From the NCBI GenBank assembly GCA_029641185.1, contig JAPWGK010000001.1, positions 2,244,501-2,308,500 of the forward strand: a stretch of DNA of 64,000 nucleotides. The letters run 5' to 3'. This DNA comes from Pseudofabraea citricarpa. Its lineage: Eukaryota > Ascomycota > Leotiomycetes > Helotiales > Dermateaceae. Every line of letters starts with the position of its first letter. The first letter of the stretch is position 1. The notes under the pieces are model-generated. The model saw only the letters and a program-made list of their open reading frames with translations. It was not told the DNA's origin and searched no databases. Below are positions 12,279 through 23,143 of this stretch, one piece after another. The position numbers and the translations under genes are program-made.

Positions 12279-13199
12279 CTACCTATTTCCTGTCAACTTC
12301 TTCATTCTGCCACTTTGCACCAAGGCTCTGATCAACTCGATCGCCACCTCGGTGCCTCTCTTCACAGAGATTGGATCCGCTTGGACCGGGACATGCAAGA
12401 ATACTACTCGCTTGTCCTCCTTTTTCTTGGTTAGATATGCTAAACTGGAATAATAAATAAAGTCGCACAAGTAACGTCCAGCGTCCTCAGAAGGCCTAAC
12501 ATCAATAGCCTGTGTTTTCGTTAGCTTTTAGATGAAGAGGCATCTCCCACTCGGAACCCTTCTAGCCATAAAAAAAACAGAGAGTCTGTACCGGAAGGGC
12601 AGTCCTCCATCTCCTCCACACATCGTCAATGCTGACATCAGATAGGATTTCTTCCGGCATCCCCGCCCATACCCAATCATCACCTTCGATTTCACGCCTC
12701 TCCTCGTCGTTCAAGAACTTCTCGTCTACATCGCGCATGTCGTAACCATCTCGGTGCCCACGCCTCTCCACACAATAGCACGCTCGGCCTGTTGCCATTC
12801 CGATATGAACCATGTAGTCGATCTTCTTGCCTCCAGCGCCCTGCTCCCACAGCGAGGGCACGATCTCACGGACAGATTCATAGGCTACTTTGACGGGCTC
12901 AGGATGGACCAGAATGCGAACAGGCGGCGATTGTGCTAGTGTAGAGACCTCTGTCGCGTGCGCAGAGGGGGGCAGAAATGGAGGAAGGGATTTGGCGATT
13001 TCCCATGCTGGATTGACTGGGTACTGTGCTCGAAACGGCTGGCAACATATCAGCAAAGTGTCAAAGGCATGCAGCAATGTCAATGGCTTGCGGGGGACCA
13101 GAGAGCGCGTAGGAACGGCAATGTACGTACCCCAAACCCAGTCACAAACACAGTAATCTCGTCCTCGCCGGTCGGTACCTCTTGGTCAGTAGAACCCAT
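12279..13199 (-). CDS. Pyroglutamyl-peptidase I-like cysteine peptidase (248 aa)
   Basis: Three exons: 13131..13199, 12592..13038 and 12279..12509. The start MGSTDQEVPTGEDEITVFVT leads into the FGPF-type motif (GFG/PFRAQYPVNPAWE), split by intron 1. HIGMATGRACYCVERRGH carries the likely catalytic Glu114, EDAGRYLCD has Cys187, and VVFLHVP has His211. The Cys-His spacing of 24 equals that of bacterial pyroglutamyl peptidase I. The family (peptidase C15) removes N-terminal pyroglutamate from peptides in the cytosol. Insertions relative to bacterial enzymes are typical of fungal members. The triad looks intact. Confidence 0.85.
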
Positions 13200-14697
13200 A
13201 TCGAAGCACGGCGCTGAAAGCGTCGGAATTTACATATACAAAACCAACAATGTATGCAATGCGGTGAAGGAGTGAAGTGAAGTCACACAAGCGTGGGGTT
13301 TAAGGTTATTGTCTAGGGCCCGCGCTAGAATGATTTCCCGATCTGGCGATCTTCATGGGATTGCGACATTTACCACCACTTTTGACCTCGTCACGGGATA
13401 GAATCTTTGAGACATTTGCTGAATCTCACCTGGCTTGAATTCTCATAGGAAACATCATTTATCTCTAGCTAAAGCTATCTGGATTTCGTGGCTGGATAGT
13501 TCCATCATGATCATGATCCTTGACCAACCGACAAGAACAGGCGATCTGCCTGGTAATCATGATCTGAATATCATTTTTAGGGGGGCTCTTTACGAAGTCA
13601 CCTAAGGGAGGTTTGGAAGTGTTTTCCAAATTCGGTCTGTCGATTGTCTTTGGAAGAAGTGATTTTCTGTCGTATCTAATGTTACACTATTGAAATTAGC
13701 CAAGATGTCTAACAAGAGAGTGTGCATTTGCTAGATAGTTCTGGGCTCGAATTCCGAAGGCTGCCGAAAGAAGCAGTCTGCAGAATTGAGGGAAGTTGTG
13801 TAACTTCTGTCCCGCCCATTGCGTTTCTGCAGGTCATCAATTATCCGCAGCGGGATGCTAGAATGGCGGCAGAGACATTGATCCTCGCTCGTCCCTCCAA
13901 TCTCAACAACCCAAGACGCAATGGCTTCCGTGCATAGGTTATCAGTTCATCGGATGATTCGATGGTTAGAAGGCATAGTTGAAAGACTACAACAATACCT
14001 CGGTTTGGATTTCCCGAAACATGGAGATACCATACAGCTGGGAATTAAATAGCTCAGCTCAGCAACCTCATGCCCACGGAACCAATCAGCGAGAATCGAG
14101 AAACGATGTGCGCTGCGCTCGGTCTCGTATTCTTGTTTCCTCTGGCATTTTTTTTATGACATTGGCTTTGTCCTTTGGATTCCGGGCCCATACGCAGAAG
14201 ATTGTAAAGTGACAACCTTAAATGGGAGAACTTCGACTGCTTTCTCGGGTTTGTCTGGTCGAGGAAATAAGACATTTAGAGTTCGTTGTTCTCTGAAGCA
14301 GCCGCCCTGCCTAAAAGCAATCTCGAGCGAGAGTTTTATTGTCCCATTGGCTTTTGGCTACGGCGCAGAGATACAAACTCTAAGCAGAGAGTTTGGTAGC
14401 TCGGATAATAGGTCCGTACTGTACAGTAGGGGGTGGAGGCGCCAGAGCCAGAGAGAGGATGCAAGTTCCCGACGCCTTTCTTCAACACACGGCTGGAATG
14501 CGCATAACACGTGACGGAGGCCAGATATCAGCAGCAAAGTCTTGGGAAACAGGGCGTTTTGAAACAACGGGCCCACCGCGAGATAAATTTGGTCATTTCC
14601 TGACCGTTTGAGGTCCTGGCCTGGTTATGGGACGGGACGGCTAGCCGCTGATTCGGCCTGGACCCTGATGGCTGGGTTCGATGATCGAAGTCTGCAG

Positions 14698-14744
14698 GTG
14701 GGCACTGGGCACTGGGCACTGGGCACTGGGCACTGGGCACTGGG
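14698..14744. repeat. Heptamer minisatellite (GGGCACT)n
   Basis: Six to seven uninterrupted head-to-tail copies of gggcact lie in the spacer, followed by a G-rich tract (ggggaggaggggagggg, near 14753). The repeat reads open in several frames, which creates spurious peptides. Confidence 0.9.
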
Positions 14745-15041
14745 TTGTGCTTGGGGAGGAGGGGAGGGGAGGGGAAGGAAAGTCGAAGAATGAGGACGGC
14801 TGATGGTCAATTCGCGTACCGGTGCTGGGACTGGGAAGCTGCTTACTCTGGCTATAATGGTAGAGATTTATGAAGCCCATTGCATGATAGCTTTCCCTAG
14901 AGGTTTGGAGTAAACAGTGGCTTAACTAGAACGCGTTCTAACTCAAGTCCAAAGCCGCCGCCGCATACGGTAGACGCGCTCGCTCGTATTGGAAGGCCGA
15001 GTGCCGTGAGTTGGGCGGAGCGTTGCACGAGCCCGGCTGCT

Positions 15042-15063
15042 ATCCATCCATCCATCCATCCAT
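15042..15063. repeat. Tetranucleotide microsatellite (ATCC)n
   Basis: Five to six copies of atcc/catc lie within the gene-free region. It is a simple repeat with no coding context. Confidence 0.85.
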
Positions 15064-17399
15064 GCTGACAGGAGAAAATGCATGAACATCATCTCAGCAC
15101 AACAGATGAACTTGAACGTGGGCAGTCTGAGGCTGGATCAAAGCGGTGAGCCACAGGTGACGAGAGAGAGATTTGGTTTTATGCTTGGGGACCCTGGATG
15201 GTTGGATGGCGGTGTGTAGACATTAGACAAGTCAACGCTGGAGGAGGGGGAAGTGTGAGACAGCAAGCAGGACGCGTCGCTTGTGTCGGCTGCTTGTCGT
15301 GTTTTGTTGACAAAGTTGACAGCAACGATGATCTGTTGTCGCGTAGCGGCAAGAAGAGCTTCGTGTTTGTGCCAACCTCTGACTACTTGAAACGGCCAAT
15401 TGTCTCTCCAAGGTTTGCTTTACCGCTGGATATCCTCGATGATTATTGTTGGCTTTGTTAGGCTACCACTACCTTGAAAATGCTCAGCTTGTGGCTAGCT
15501 CGCTTACCTATTTGGTTGGCTAGAACAGCTCGCTCTGGGCTCAGTCGTGTTTTCTCGCGTCCTCTTCGCGTCACCAGTCACGGCAAGTGGGAAACCAGAT
15601 CGAGAAGAAGGTTTGCAAGCATCTATTTTCGGGTTTCTCGTTCTTCATCTGCCATCATCGCGGTCATGTTTGTTGGGCAGTTCTGGCAACTGGGCAAGAG
15701 GTGCTGGTTTGGCTCGGTTGGTTGGTTCTCTACGTGCTCGTTAAGTCAATGGGAAAGTGACAGCTCTGAAGTCTGCTGCTTGCTTCGTGTGACTTCCAAG
15801 TTCCCACTTCTACTTCTTCCCAGGCCGCAGACCGCATGACAGCGGCAGTGAAGCCGCTGCAGTTATCGTGGGTAATCCTCCGCTCTACAGAGTACAGCGA
15901 ATGGAAGTGGAGTGATGCTCCATTCTCGTGCATCTAAATCTAGCCTCAACTGCTTGAGAGGAGCCGGAAGCGTGCCCGTCAACAAATAGTGAGAGAGCGG
16001 ACCTTTCAAGCGTCTGGTTTTCTTGATTGACGCCTCGTTTGCTCCACTCTGCATCCACTGCGCGATCGACGACAAAAGCCAAAAGCTGGCACTGCAAGTC
16101 CACAAGTCCACAAGTCTACATACAGCCCTCCAACCCTCCAACCTTACAAGATACAAGCTACAACCCTACAGTACTGCTGTACAGCGTTAAGACTCAAGAC
16201 CCTCTCCTCCCCTCCCCTCCAGCCCTCCCCTGGACCCCCCCCCCGTGCCCCCCAGTCGAGTCGACCTACTCCTAGCACACCCAGTGCACCACCCAGCGCA
16301 CCCCGTGGCCAGTGCTCGTCAATTCCCCCCCCAAAGCAGCCTCTCAACCTCTCAAGTCACCTTGCATCGCCGACCGACCTGCACATTGCACATTTTCTCC
16401 TCTTCTCTGCAGCAGAAAAAGCGAACGAACCTACACCAATCCATGCGCCTCACCCAGCAAGCGCTTCTCCTTCAATCGCTCCCCATTTGCTGCCACCCAC
16501 GGCCGCCCGAACAAGGTCCAGGGCCATTCTTGCTCTCTCGTTCGCTCTCCCTCATCCTTCCTCCCTCCTGTCTCGACCACCCATCTACCCATCCACCCAT
16601 CCACCCACCCCCAACCCGACCGACATTCGTTTCTGCTCCTCCTCTACGGTGTACAACCAAGCCCATCTACACCCCACGCTCTTTTAGAAGAACGACCTCA
16701 ACTTCCATTCCATCCTCGTTGTTCCATTCCTTCGCTCTTGAGCAACGCAGCAGAAAGAGGTTGACCCACCACCGAATCAGACGCTACAGAGAGACGATCC
16801 AACACGCGAGCTTGCGACGAACGAACCATCAGTTTTTGGTCAGATCTGCCGTCGCATTCGACTTCGTGACGACCACGACTACCTGCGCGACTTCAATCCA
16901 CGTCAATATCTCCCTCACGCCAGACCAGTGGTGCGACGACACTTGTTCGATCCGTCGGCGCTGGAAAGCTCTCTATTGTGGTGGCTGTCGCATTCACTTG
17001 TTGACATTCAATTCAACTGAACGACGATAGGAGGCGAACTTGCGCTTCCCACTATTTGCTATCGCCATCAACAACAACAACGGTATCAGATTGAGTTTAC
17101 ATTCCCAGAGGAAATCGCTGTGCCCGATCTGTAGGACGCGCGCGCCGTAGATCGCTGTTGTCTCTTTTTACCGGCCTCACCTTCTCCCATTTCGAGCAAC
17201 CATCCATCCGTTCGACCCTCACCTCGACGACACCCACGTTTTCCTCCTTCGAATTTGCTTCCGCCCGTTGTACGATATCGCTGTATCAAGCTCCTCCTCA
17301 TCCTAGCTTGAACCCGGCGCCGCCTCAGATCGATTAGAGCCTTGCTTCCCCCTCACAACCGCGCGTAAATACATTCCAGGCGCGTCAACACACAACAGG

Positions 17400-19460
17400 A
17401 TGGACCAACATTCAAATGGCTCGGCCACCCTCCCACGGGGCTTCCGGTTCCATCACCAAGAGCCTACAACACCAGAGCCCCGCGCTACTGTTAGTGAGCC
17501 CGAACCCCCTTCTCCTCCCCGTCCAGCACGACTCAAGATTAGACGACGAAATGTATTGCCAAACTTCGAGGCACCCACAGAAACATTCCTCGCATCCGTC
17601 ACTGCAGCCGACGTTCCGATCCCTACTATTGAGGTCCCACGAGTAGAGGATTCTGATATGCCAGATCGGGAAAGCATATCAATCACGACAACTGGCTTAC
17701 TTGCTCCGTCAAACCTGGATTTCAGACCTAATTCGCCTCCTAAAACCCCAAATCCAATGCTTTCCATGGACGAGAATAGCTATCAACGTCCAGATTGGTC
17801 CAGGGGTGCCTCTTCAGACCTGGATTATTTTGATGAAAGACCATCGTCAGCGCTCTCAAGTTTATCTGACTACTCTGACGACGATTCCTTTTACGAAGGC
17901 AGCCGCGTGTCTCGTCCCTCTGATGATGGTAGCTGTACAAGCCCGGATTCTGATATTGCCGACCCTTTCCAGTTCCCATCGTTGTCAAAAAGCAAAGGCA
18001 AAGAAGCCATTCCATCATATATCCAACCCGAGCCCTTGAACGCAAATATTCGGAGCAAGGCGCGCAAGGATGCACCATGGAGCAAGGCCATGAGTGATCA
18101 TCTGTGGCGAACATACTTGGTGTATCTGCAAGATCCAACTGTTACTCCATTTCGCATCGGTGCAAGTGCTGTGCCTCCGGAAGGTGTATGCCATCGGGTC
18201 TCCAGAGAAGCGAGACGAAGCTGGAGAGGAGGACCGAAAATTTTGGCCTCCGCTACCACTGTTCGTCGGTCAACTAGGCTGAATCTTGCTATGCGAGCTT
18301 CTTCAATTGATACTCAAAAGAGTGGAAGCCTTACTCCTACAGCTGAGAGCCTCCCAAGAACATGGGGACAGTGGCCTCATTCCAGTGCAGCTACGCGTAA
18401 CCATCTTCGAGAACTATGCAAGAGTAATTCTACATCCATCCCACGTCACCGTCATCTTTTATCCAGAAGCCCGACTCCGTTTACAAAGTTCGTGGATAAG
18501 TCTTTGCCGAGAACCCCCGAGCCAACTGCTCCCGTTTCTTCATTCAGCACTAAGGACATCGCTCTATCGCTAACCACGAGCACTTCTGAGAGCATGAAGC
18601 CAGATGGACCATTAGCTCAACTCGCTGATTTCAATGGACCGTCCGATGTGGAAGCAGCTGCAAATTCCCTCGAAGGCACCAAATTAGATCTAGGAAATGG
18701 TCTTGCAGATTCATCACGTTATCGCAAGCTCGGATCCCCCTTTATTGCTCGCACCTATGGCCCTAGCTCCTCAAGATATATCCACCCCTATGAACGTCCC
18801 ACACAATCACGAGGACATCCTGATATAACTCCTGCTCTTGGATCACCCCTTCGCTTCGAAAAAACTCGATCGCTCAATGGAACACAAAAGCGGAGAGCTA
18901 TCCATCCACTAGACGAAGAGGAAATTGGTTCCTACGGCGCAATTGTTAGACCAAGCATATTGAACGAACAGCTTTTTGGAGATGCCCTTAAAGATTCACG
19001 TCGGGTTCGAAGTCGAGGATTTAGTCTTGGCGACGAAGCCCTTCGAAACCGTGTGCCAGGTCTATTCCAGTACACACCATTGCCAGATGACCCGTTCATA
19101 TCGAGAAAGGATACCGCATCTCTCACTCCAACAGCCGAGTCTATTCCAACGGAATCCAAAACCCTCTTGCCTCCAGCACCCATCTTGGCCCCACCAGCTG
19201 CATCTATCCCGCGCCTAGGCTCGCCCTTCACTGGAGTAGTTTCCAATACATTCCCACGACGACTCTTCCAAGATGGCATTACTGCAAATCAAACTGTTCG
19301 CAAATCGGCCTTTGCTACTATGCACCAAACCCGGCGCTCTATTGAGTCATTTGATTTTGGCGAGGGTGGTCCAAGTCTACAATCTCGTCTTACGCGTCTC
19401 GACCACAAACTTGCAGAGATAAGAGAAAGAGAAGCAGCAGCCAAGAAACCCGACTTATGA
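17400..19460 (+). CDS. Large Ser/Pro-rich hypothetical protein, probably regulatory (686 aa)
   Basis: Single exon starting MDQHSNGSATLPRGFRFHHQ. Most of the protein is low-complexity and rich in Ser, Pro and Thr with many SP/TP sites, so it is probably intrinsically disordered and a possible phosphorylation target. One ordered-looking block at residues 225-278 stands out: APWSKAMSDHLWRTYLVYLQ, then DPTVTPFRIGASAVPPEGVC and HRVSREARRSWRG. Its Trp spacing and basic residues suggest a small helical nucleic-acid or protein-binding module. A short charged helix ends the protein (LTRLDHKLAEIREREAAAKK). I cannot name the family. The long CT-rich leader fits a regulated gene. Function unknown. Confidence 0.8.
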   Translation: MDQHSNGSATLPRGFRFHHQEPTTPEPRATVSEPEPPSPPRPARLKIRRRNVLPNFEAPTETFLASVTAADVPIPTIEVPRVEDSDMPDRESISITTTGLLAPSNLDFRPNSPPKTPNPMLSMDENSYQRPDWSRGASSDLDYFDERPSSALSSLSDYSDDDSFYEGSRVSRPSDDGSCTSPDSDIADPFQFPSLSKSKGKEAIPSYIQPEPLNANIRSKARKDAPWSKAMSDHLWRTYLVYLQDPTVTPFRIGASAVPPEGVCHRVSREARRSWRGGPKILASATTVRRSTRLNLAMRASSIDTQKSGSLTPTAESLPRTWGQWPHSSAATRNHLRELCKSNSTSIPRHRHLLSRSPTPFTKFVDKSLPRTPEPTAPVSSFSTKDIALSLTTSTSESMKPDGPLAQLADFNGPSDVEAAANSLEGTKLDLGNGLADSSRYRKLGSPFIARTYGPSSSRYIHPYERPTQSRGHPDITPALGSPLRFEKTRSLNGTQKRRAIHPLDEEEIGSYGAIVRPSILNEQLFGDALKDSRRVRSRGFSLGDEALRNRVPGLFQYTPLPDDPFISRKDTASLTPTAESIPTESKTLLPPAPILAPPAASIPRLGSPFTGVVSNTFPRRLFQDGITANQTVRKSAFATMHQTRRSIESFDFGEGGPSLQSRLTRLDHKLAEIREREAAAKKPDL

Positions 19461-20281
19461 GCAGTACATACTTTTGAGTTCGACTAGACTCGACACTACA
19501 TTCTGGAGGCGAATCAAGTTTATTACATTGTAACGAAATCTACGACCATGTTGTGTTTCGCCTGGATAGGCAGGCGTTATCTACTGTGCTTTGTATGCAC
19601 TCTGCGACAAGATATCAAATTTCCTTTGTTGAATTTCACGTTCTCTTTCTTTGACTGGCATTTCTTCTTCTCTACGAGAGAGACGAGCGACGATCTCGTT
19701 CTTTTTAATCTGATGATTAGGGGCTTCTACATCATGATTTTTTTTGGTTAGATTTATGACTCATGATAATACTTGGGTCGGACGACGCTTTACGAATGAA
19801 TGAGTGGCTGGCGTACATATGCACAGGCATGGCATTCATCTTTTGTAGCTATGACTGGATGATTACTTGGTTTCAACGATTAGGTGGACATCAATCAGTC
19901 TTGGTTGCAAGTTATTCCAGAGGATGGATTGGGATAACGATCATTGTGTGTAGTTAAGTGTCATAGTATGAATACTACTACAGTATGAACGTATGATCAT
20001 CTGAAGAATATTCATGGCCACTGAGTGAATGCGTGAGAAACTTCAGCCTTGTGAGATTATCAGATAACCCGCACGCACAAGGCTGAGGTGCACGGACCAT
20101 ACACTAAGAAAAATATCCTAGGAGAAAACAAAAATGCTGCTTGACTTTCACTGAGAAATCATCACTCCCCCAGCTACTCCGACACCCACTGCCGACATCT
20201 GAAACCTAGTATTGATATTCAAGAACTGTAGTTGCTTGGACTGGAGAATATATGTTGTAGAAATCCACAAAATCTTTCAAA
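19461..20281. other. 3' region and spacer before UTP18
   Basis: T-rich sequence follows the 686-aa gene and probably represents its 3' UTR (poly-T and pyrimidine runs to about 19750). No further gene is seen. Confidence 0.45.
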
Positions 20282-22102
20282 ATGCCTCGACAACGGTCGA
20301 AGAAGCTCTCTGCTAGTCGCACAAAATCCGAATCCGAGCCAAAAATCGAGATTGAGAGGGCCGAAAGTCAAAGCGGTAGTGATGATGAGAGCATTGACAT
20401 ACTCGAGAAGGACGAGGAGGAAGACGAGTTCGAGAGGCTCGTACTTGGAGACGAGGCGGGGTTTAAAGCGGAGTTGGGTCGCAACACTGATGTGAACGCC
20501 GACGAGGATTCAGACAATGCAGAGGAAGACGAGGGCGATGATGGCGGGGAAGAGCTTGGTCTCGAGGGTGTAGATGACGCAGATGTACGTTGGTCTCCAA
20601 TGTCCCTAGCTGAGGGTTTTACTAACCATCAATAGCTTTTCTTTCTCGACGACGGGCCATCCGATTCGAATGCCCTCGTACAAAGACCGGAATCTGAGGA
20701 TGGCAGTGAGGGCGATGCGCCAGCTTGGGAGGATAGCGACGACGACCGACTAGCAATATCGCTTGCAGGCAATTCTAGATTGCGAAAACTGAGAGTCAAT
20801 GAGTCGGAAGATGTTGTCAGTGGCCGAGAATATGCAAGACGATTACGGCGACAATTCGAAAGGCTCAATCCTGTTCCAGAGTGGGCGAATAATGCATCTT
20901 TACATCCTGCAAAGCGTCAAAGGAGGTCTTCAGCTGGATCTGAATCATCCACATCATCAAACGACATGGATGTCGATGAGGCTGACCTCTCGACCTTGCC
21001 GCTAGCTAGGTTGCTTCAAGATGCTGGTTCTTTGACCAGAACCCTTTCGAGCAAGAAGGCGAAATTACGTGCAGAAGTTATCGACATTCAAAGAACGAAA
21101 GACATACCTTTAACCCAACCTTCAGCCATCACTTCTCTCACATTCCACCCTGAATATCCTGTGTTACTATCTTCAGGTCTTGCAAAAACTCTATACCTTC
21201 ACCACATAGCGCCTACAGCACATCCGACACCGCATCCTCTGCTGACCTCAATACACGTCAAGCACACACCTCTCAACACCTCCACATTTCTTTCCCCCAA
21301 AGGCGACAAAATATTCTTTTCTGGTCGCCGGCGTTACTTCCATACTTGGGATCTTCCTTCGGGTACAATTCAGAAAGTCAATCGGGTATATGGACAAAAG
21401 GACGAGCAGAAAACCATGGAGCGGTTCAAGCTCAGTCCTTGTGGGCGCTACATGGGCTTGGTTGGCTCTTCAAAGAAAGGTGGTGGAATTATCAACGTTC
21501 TCGATGCGAATACAACTCAATGGATAGCTTCAGCTCGGATCGAGGGTAACAATGGAGTTGCTGACTTTGCCTGGTGGAGAAATGGAGAGGGATTAACAGT
21601 TGTAGGAAAAGGAGGCGAGGTTGGAGAATGGAGCATTGAGTCACGATCATTCATTGCTCACTGGAATGATGATGGTTCAGTCGGTGCCACAGTCTTGTCT
21701 CTAGGAGGTTCTAAGGGCCCGAAAGAGCTCGGAGGCGATCGATGGATAGTCATTGGATCTCAAAGTGGTGTAATCAACATATACGACAGAAGACACTTCG
21801 TCTCTTCCGAGGTCGTCAATATTCCCAAGCGGCCCGAACCGACAAGAAGATTCATGCAGCTCACCACACCAACGAGTAACGTCGCGTTCAGTCCCGACGG
21901 CCAGCTACTGGTCATCAGCAGTCAGTGGAAGAGAGATGCGCTAAGATTGGTCCACCTGCCCAGCTGTACGGTATTTAAGAACTGGCCGACGGCTTCCACG
22001 CCTCTGGGAAGGATCACCTCCGTGGCATTTAGTAGCGGTAGCGATATACTTGCTGTAGCTAACGACGCTGGCAACATCAGGTTGTGGGAGATTAGACCAT
22101 AG
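20282..22102 (+). CDS. UTP18: U3 snoRNP protein 18, WD40 subunit of the SSU processome (589 aa)
   Basis: Two exons, 20282..20584 and 20636..22102. A Lys/Arg start (MPRQRSKKLSASR) is followed by a very acidic region, then the UTP18-type segment SGREYARRLRRQFERLNPVP and EWA. A WD40 beta-propeller fills the C-terminal half, with repeats such as AITSLTFHPEYPVLLSSG, NVAFSPDGQLLVISS and RITSVAFSSGSDILAVANDA, ending GNIRLWEIRP. UTP18 acts in the nucleolus in the UTP-B subcomplex during 18S rRNA processing and also helps recruit the exosome cofactor Mtr4. Length and layout match fungal orthologues. The intron is 51 nt and keeps the acidic frame. Confidence 0.93.
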
Positions 22103-22860
22103 ATAGGGGTTATACTGTCCATTTGAATGAAGTTGGAAAGCGGCTGAGTGTAAAGAAAGAAGCCTCGTAATTAGTTTTCGGCTCCTCTGCGATCTTTGAT
22201 GATTAGTAGGTGATTAGTGTAGGTTGCCTACAGAGAGATATCATCTATGCAATGGATAAACATAAGATCACCATGGCATAGCTAATTTTGATCGGCAACT
22301 GATGCTTTTCCACCACGGTGTGGACCAAGGAATACCAATAGCATTCTGTGGTTGTGGTAGGTCTTGCCTGAAGAAGCGCATGAATAATCCTTGCATCAAA
22401 TGATAAGGATCTGTTCCTAAGTCTGCTACAGTATGCTGGTACTGTACACATTCCTTCTTCCAAGCTCGAGCATCATGGTTATGCCGCCATGCCATGCCAT
22501 GCTATGCTATGCTATGCCACAGACCAGAACCGAGTTCGGCTTCGGCGTCCACGCAACAAACACGCGAGCGAGTAGAGCGACTTGCGGGTAGCGAGAAAAC
22601 CTTCCAACATCGCCGAGCAGAACCTCCTTATCGGCGACCACTCATCCATTCTCACTCCCAATCAATCTAAAAGAGCCTGGATTCTCCCTTCCCTCTCGCA
22701 ACCGATCTGCTTCCCATCAAGGTCCTCATTTTACTCTTCTTCTTCTTTTTCTTCTCCTCTCCACAAAACACAGCAATCACACACAGTACGAATCCGCACT
22801 ACAGTAGGCAAAAGTACCCCGCACCAGCAGAAGCAGCAGAAGCAGCAAAAGAACGTGACG
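22103..22860. other. Spacer with pentamer repeat
   Basis: No gene seen until the microprotein start at 22861. A run of atgcc/atgct pentamers occupies about 22483-22516, and a ggtactgtacac palindrome-like element lies near 22438. A CT-rich tract near 22730-22755 is likely leader of the next gene. Confidence 0.45.
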
Positions 22861-23143
22861 ATGTGCAGAAAATCAACCTGTTCCACATGCCGTACGTCCT
22901 CTCTCCCCTCTCCCCTCTCCCCAATCCCTCCCCCAAAAAGAAAGAAAGAAAGGAAGAAGAAGAAGAAGAAGAAGAAGAAGAAGAAGAAAAGAGCTGATAG
23001 ACAGAACAGAGAAGTCCACATGGTTCGGGTGCGGCATGCACATCCCATCCGTCATGGACGGCGTGCCCGAGGCGGAGCGCTGCACGTGCGAGCCGCAGGT
23101 CGAGCGGGATGGCAAGAAGTATCCTCCTAAAGGTGCGAACTGA
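22861..23143 (+). CDS. Cysteine-rich microprotein (54 aa), putative metal-binding
   Basis: Two exons, 22861..22891 and 23010..23143. Splicing gives MCRKSTCSTCQKSTWFGCGM, continuing HIPSVMDGVPEAERCTCEP and ending VERDGKKYPPKGAN. Six Cys occur (2, 7, 10, 18, 34, 36) in the pattern C-x4-C-x2-C-x7-C-x15-C-x-C, with His21 between them. This suggests one small zinc or other metal site. No signal peptide is present, so it is probably not a secreted effector. I recall similar very short proteins in many ascomycete genomes as hypotheticals, but cannot name a family. It is easily missed because exon 1 has only 31 coding nt and the intron is low complexity. Confidence 0.75.
22896..22990 (+). repeat. Polypyrimidine then (GAA)n polypurine tract inside the intron
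   Basis: The intron 22892..23009 of the microprotein gene consists mostly of a CTCTCCC-rich stretch followed by gaaag and gaa repeats. The two halves are partly complementary on the RNA. The splice signals (cgtacg donor side, ctgatag near the acceptor acag) lie outside the repeat. Confidence 0.8.

Larger units (their letters stand above)
13200..17399. other. 4.2 kb without a convincing gene; long CT-rich leader at right
   Basis: No ORF here has domain-like sequence. The left part is ordinary spacer. The middle holds simple repeats (see separate entries) and a TACTGTACAGTA palindrome at 14417-14428. From about 16190 the plus strand becomes strongly C/T-rich with many CCTCC and CACC runs, as in leaders of fungal regulatory genes. 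The 261-codon frame at 16245-17030 is Pro/Ser/His-rich because of this bias and is not accepted as a gene. A long 5' leader of the 17400 gene is the simplest reading. Confidence 0.5.

Noticed and set aside
14698..14744. GGGCACT repeats as a CRISPR-like or telomeric array
   Set aside because: There are no spacers, the unit is not a telomere repeat, and it is internal to the chromosome; it is a plain minisatellite.
16245..17030. 261-codon open frame on the plus strand
   Set aside because: Composition is dictated by the CT-rich leader (Pro, Ser, His, Arg runs); there is no domain, and it lies directly upstream of the real gene at 17400.
22582..23130. 182-codon frame through the GAA repeat
   Set aside because: It reads poly-Lys from the intron repeat and is out of frame with the cysteine-rich exon, which has the better-supported model.
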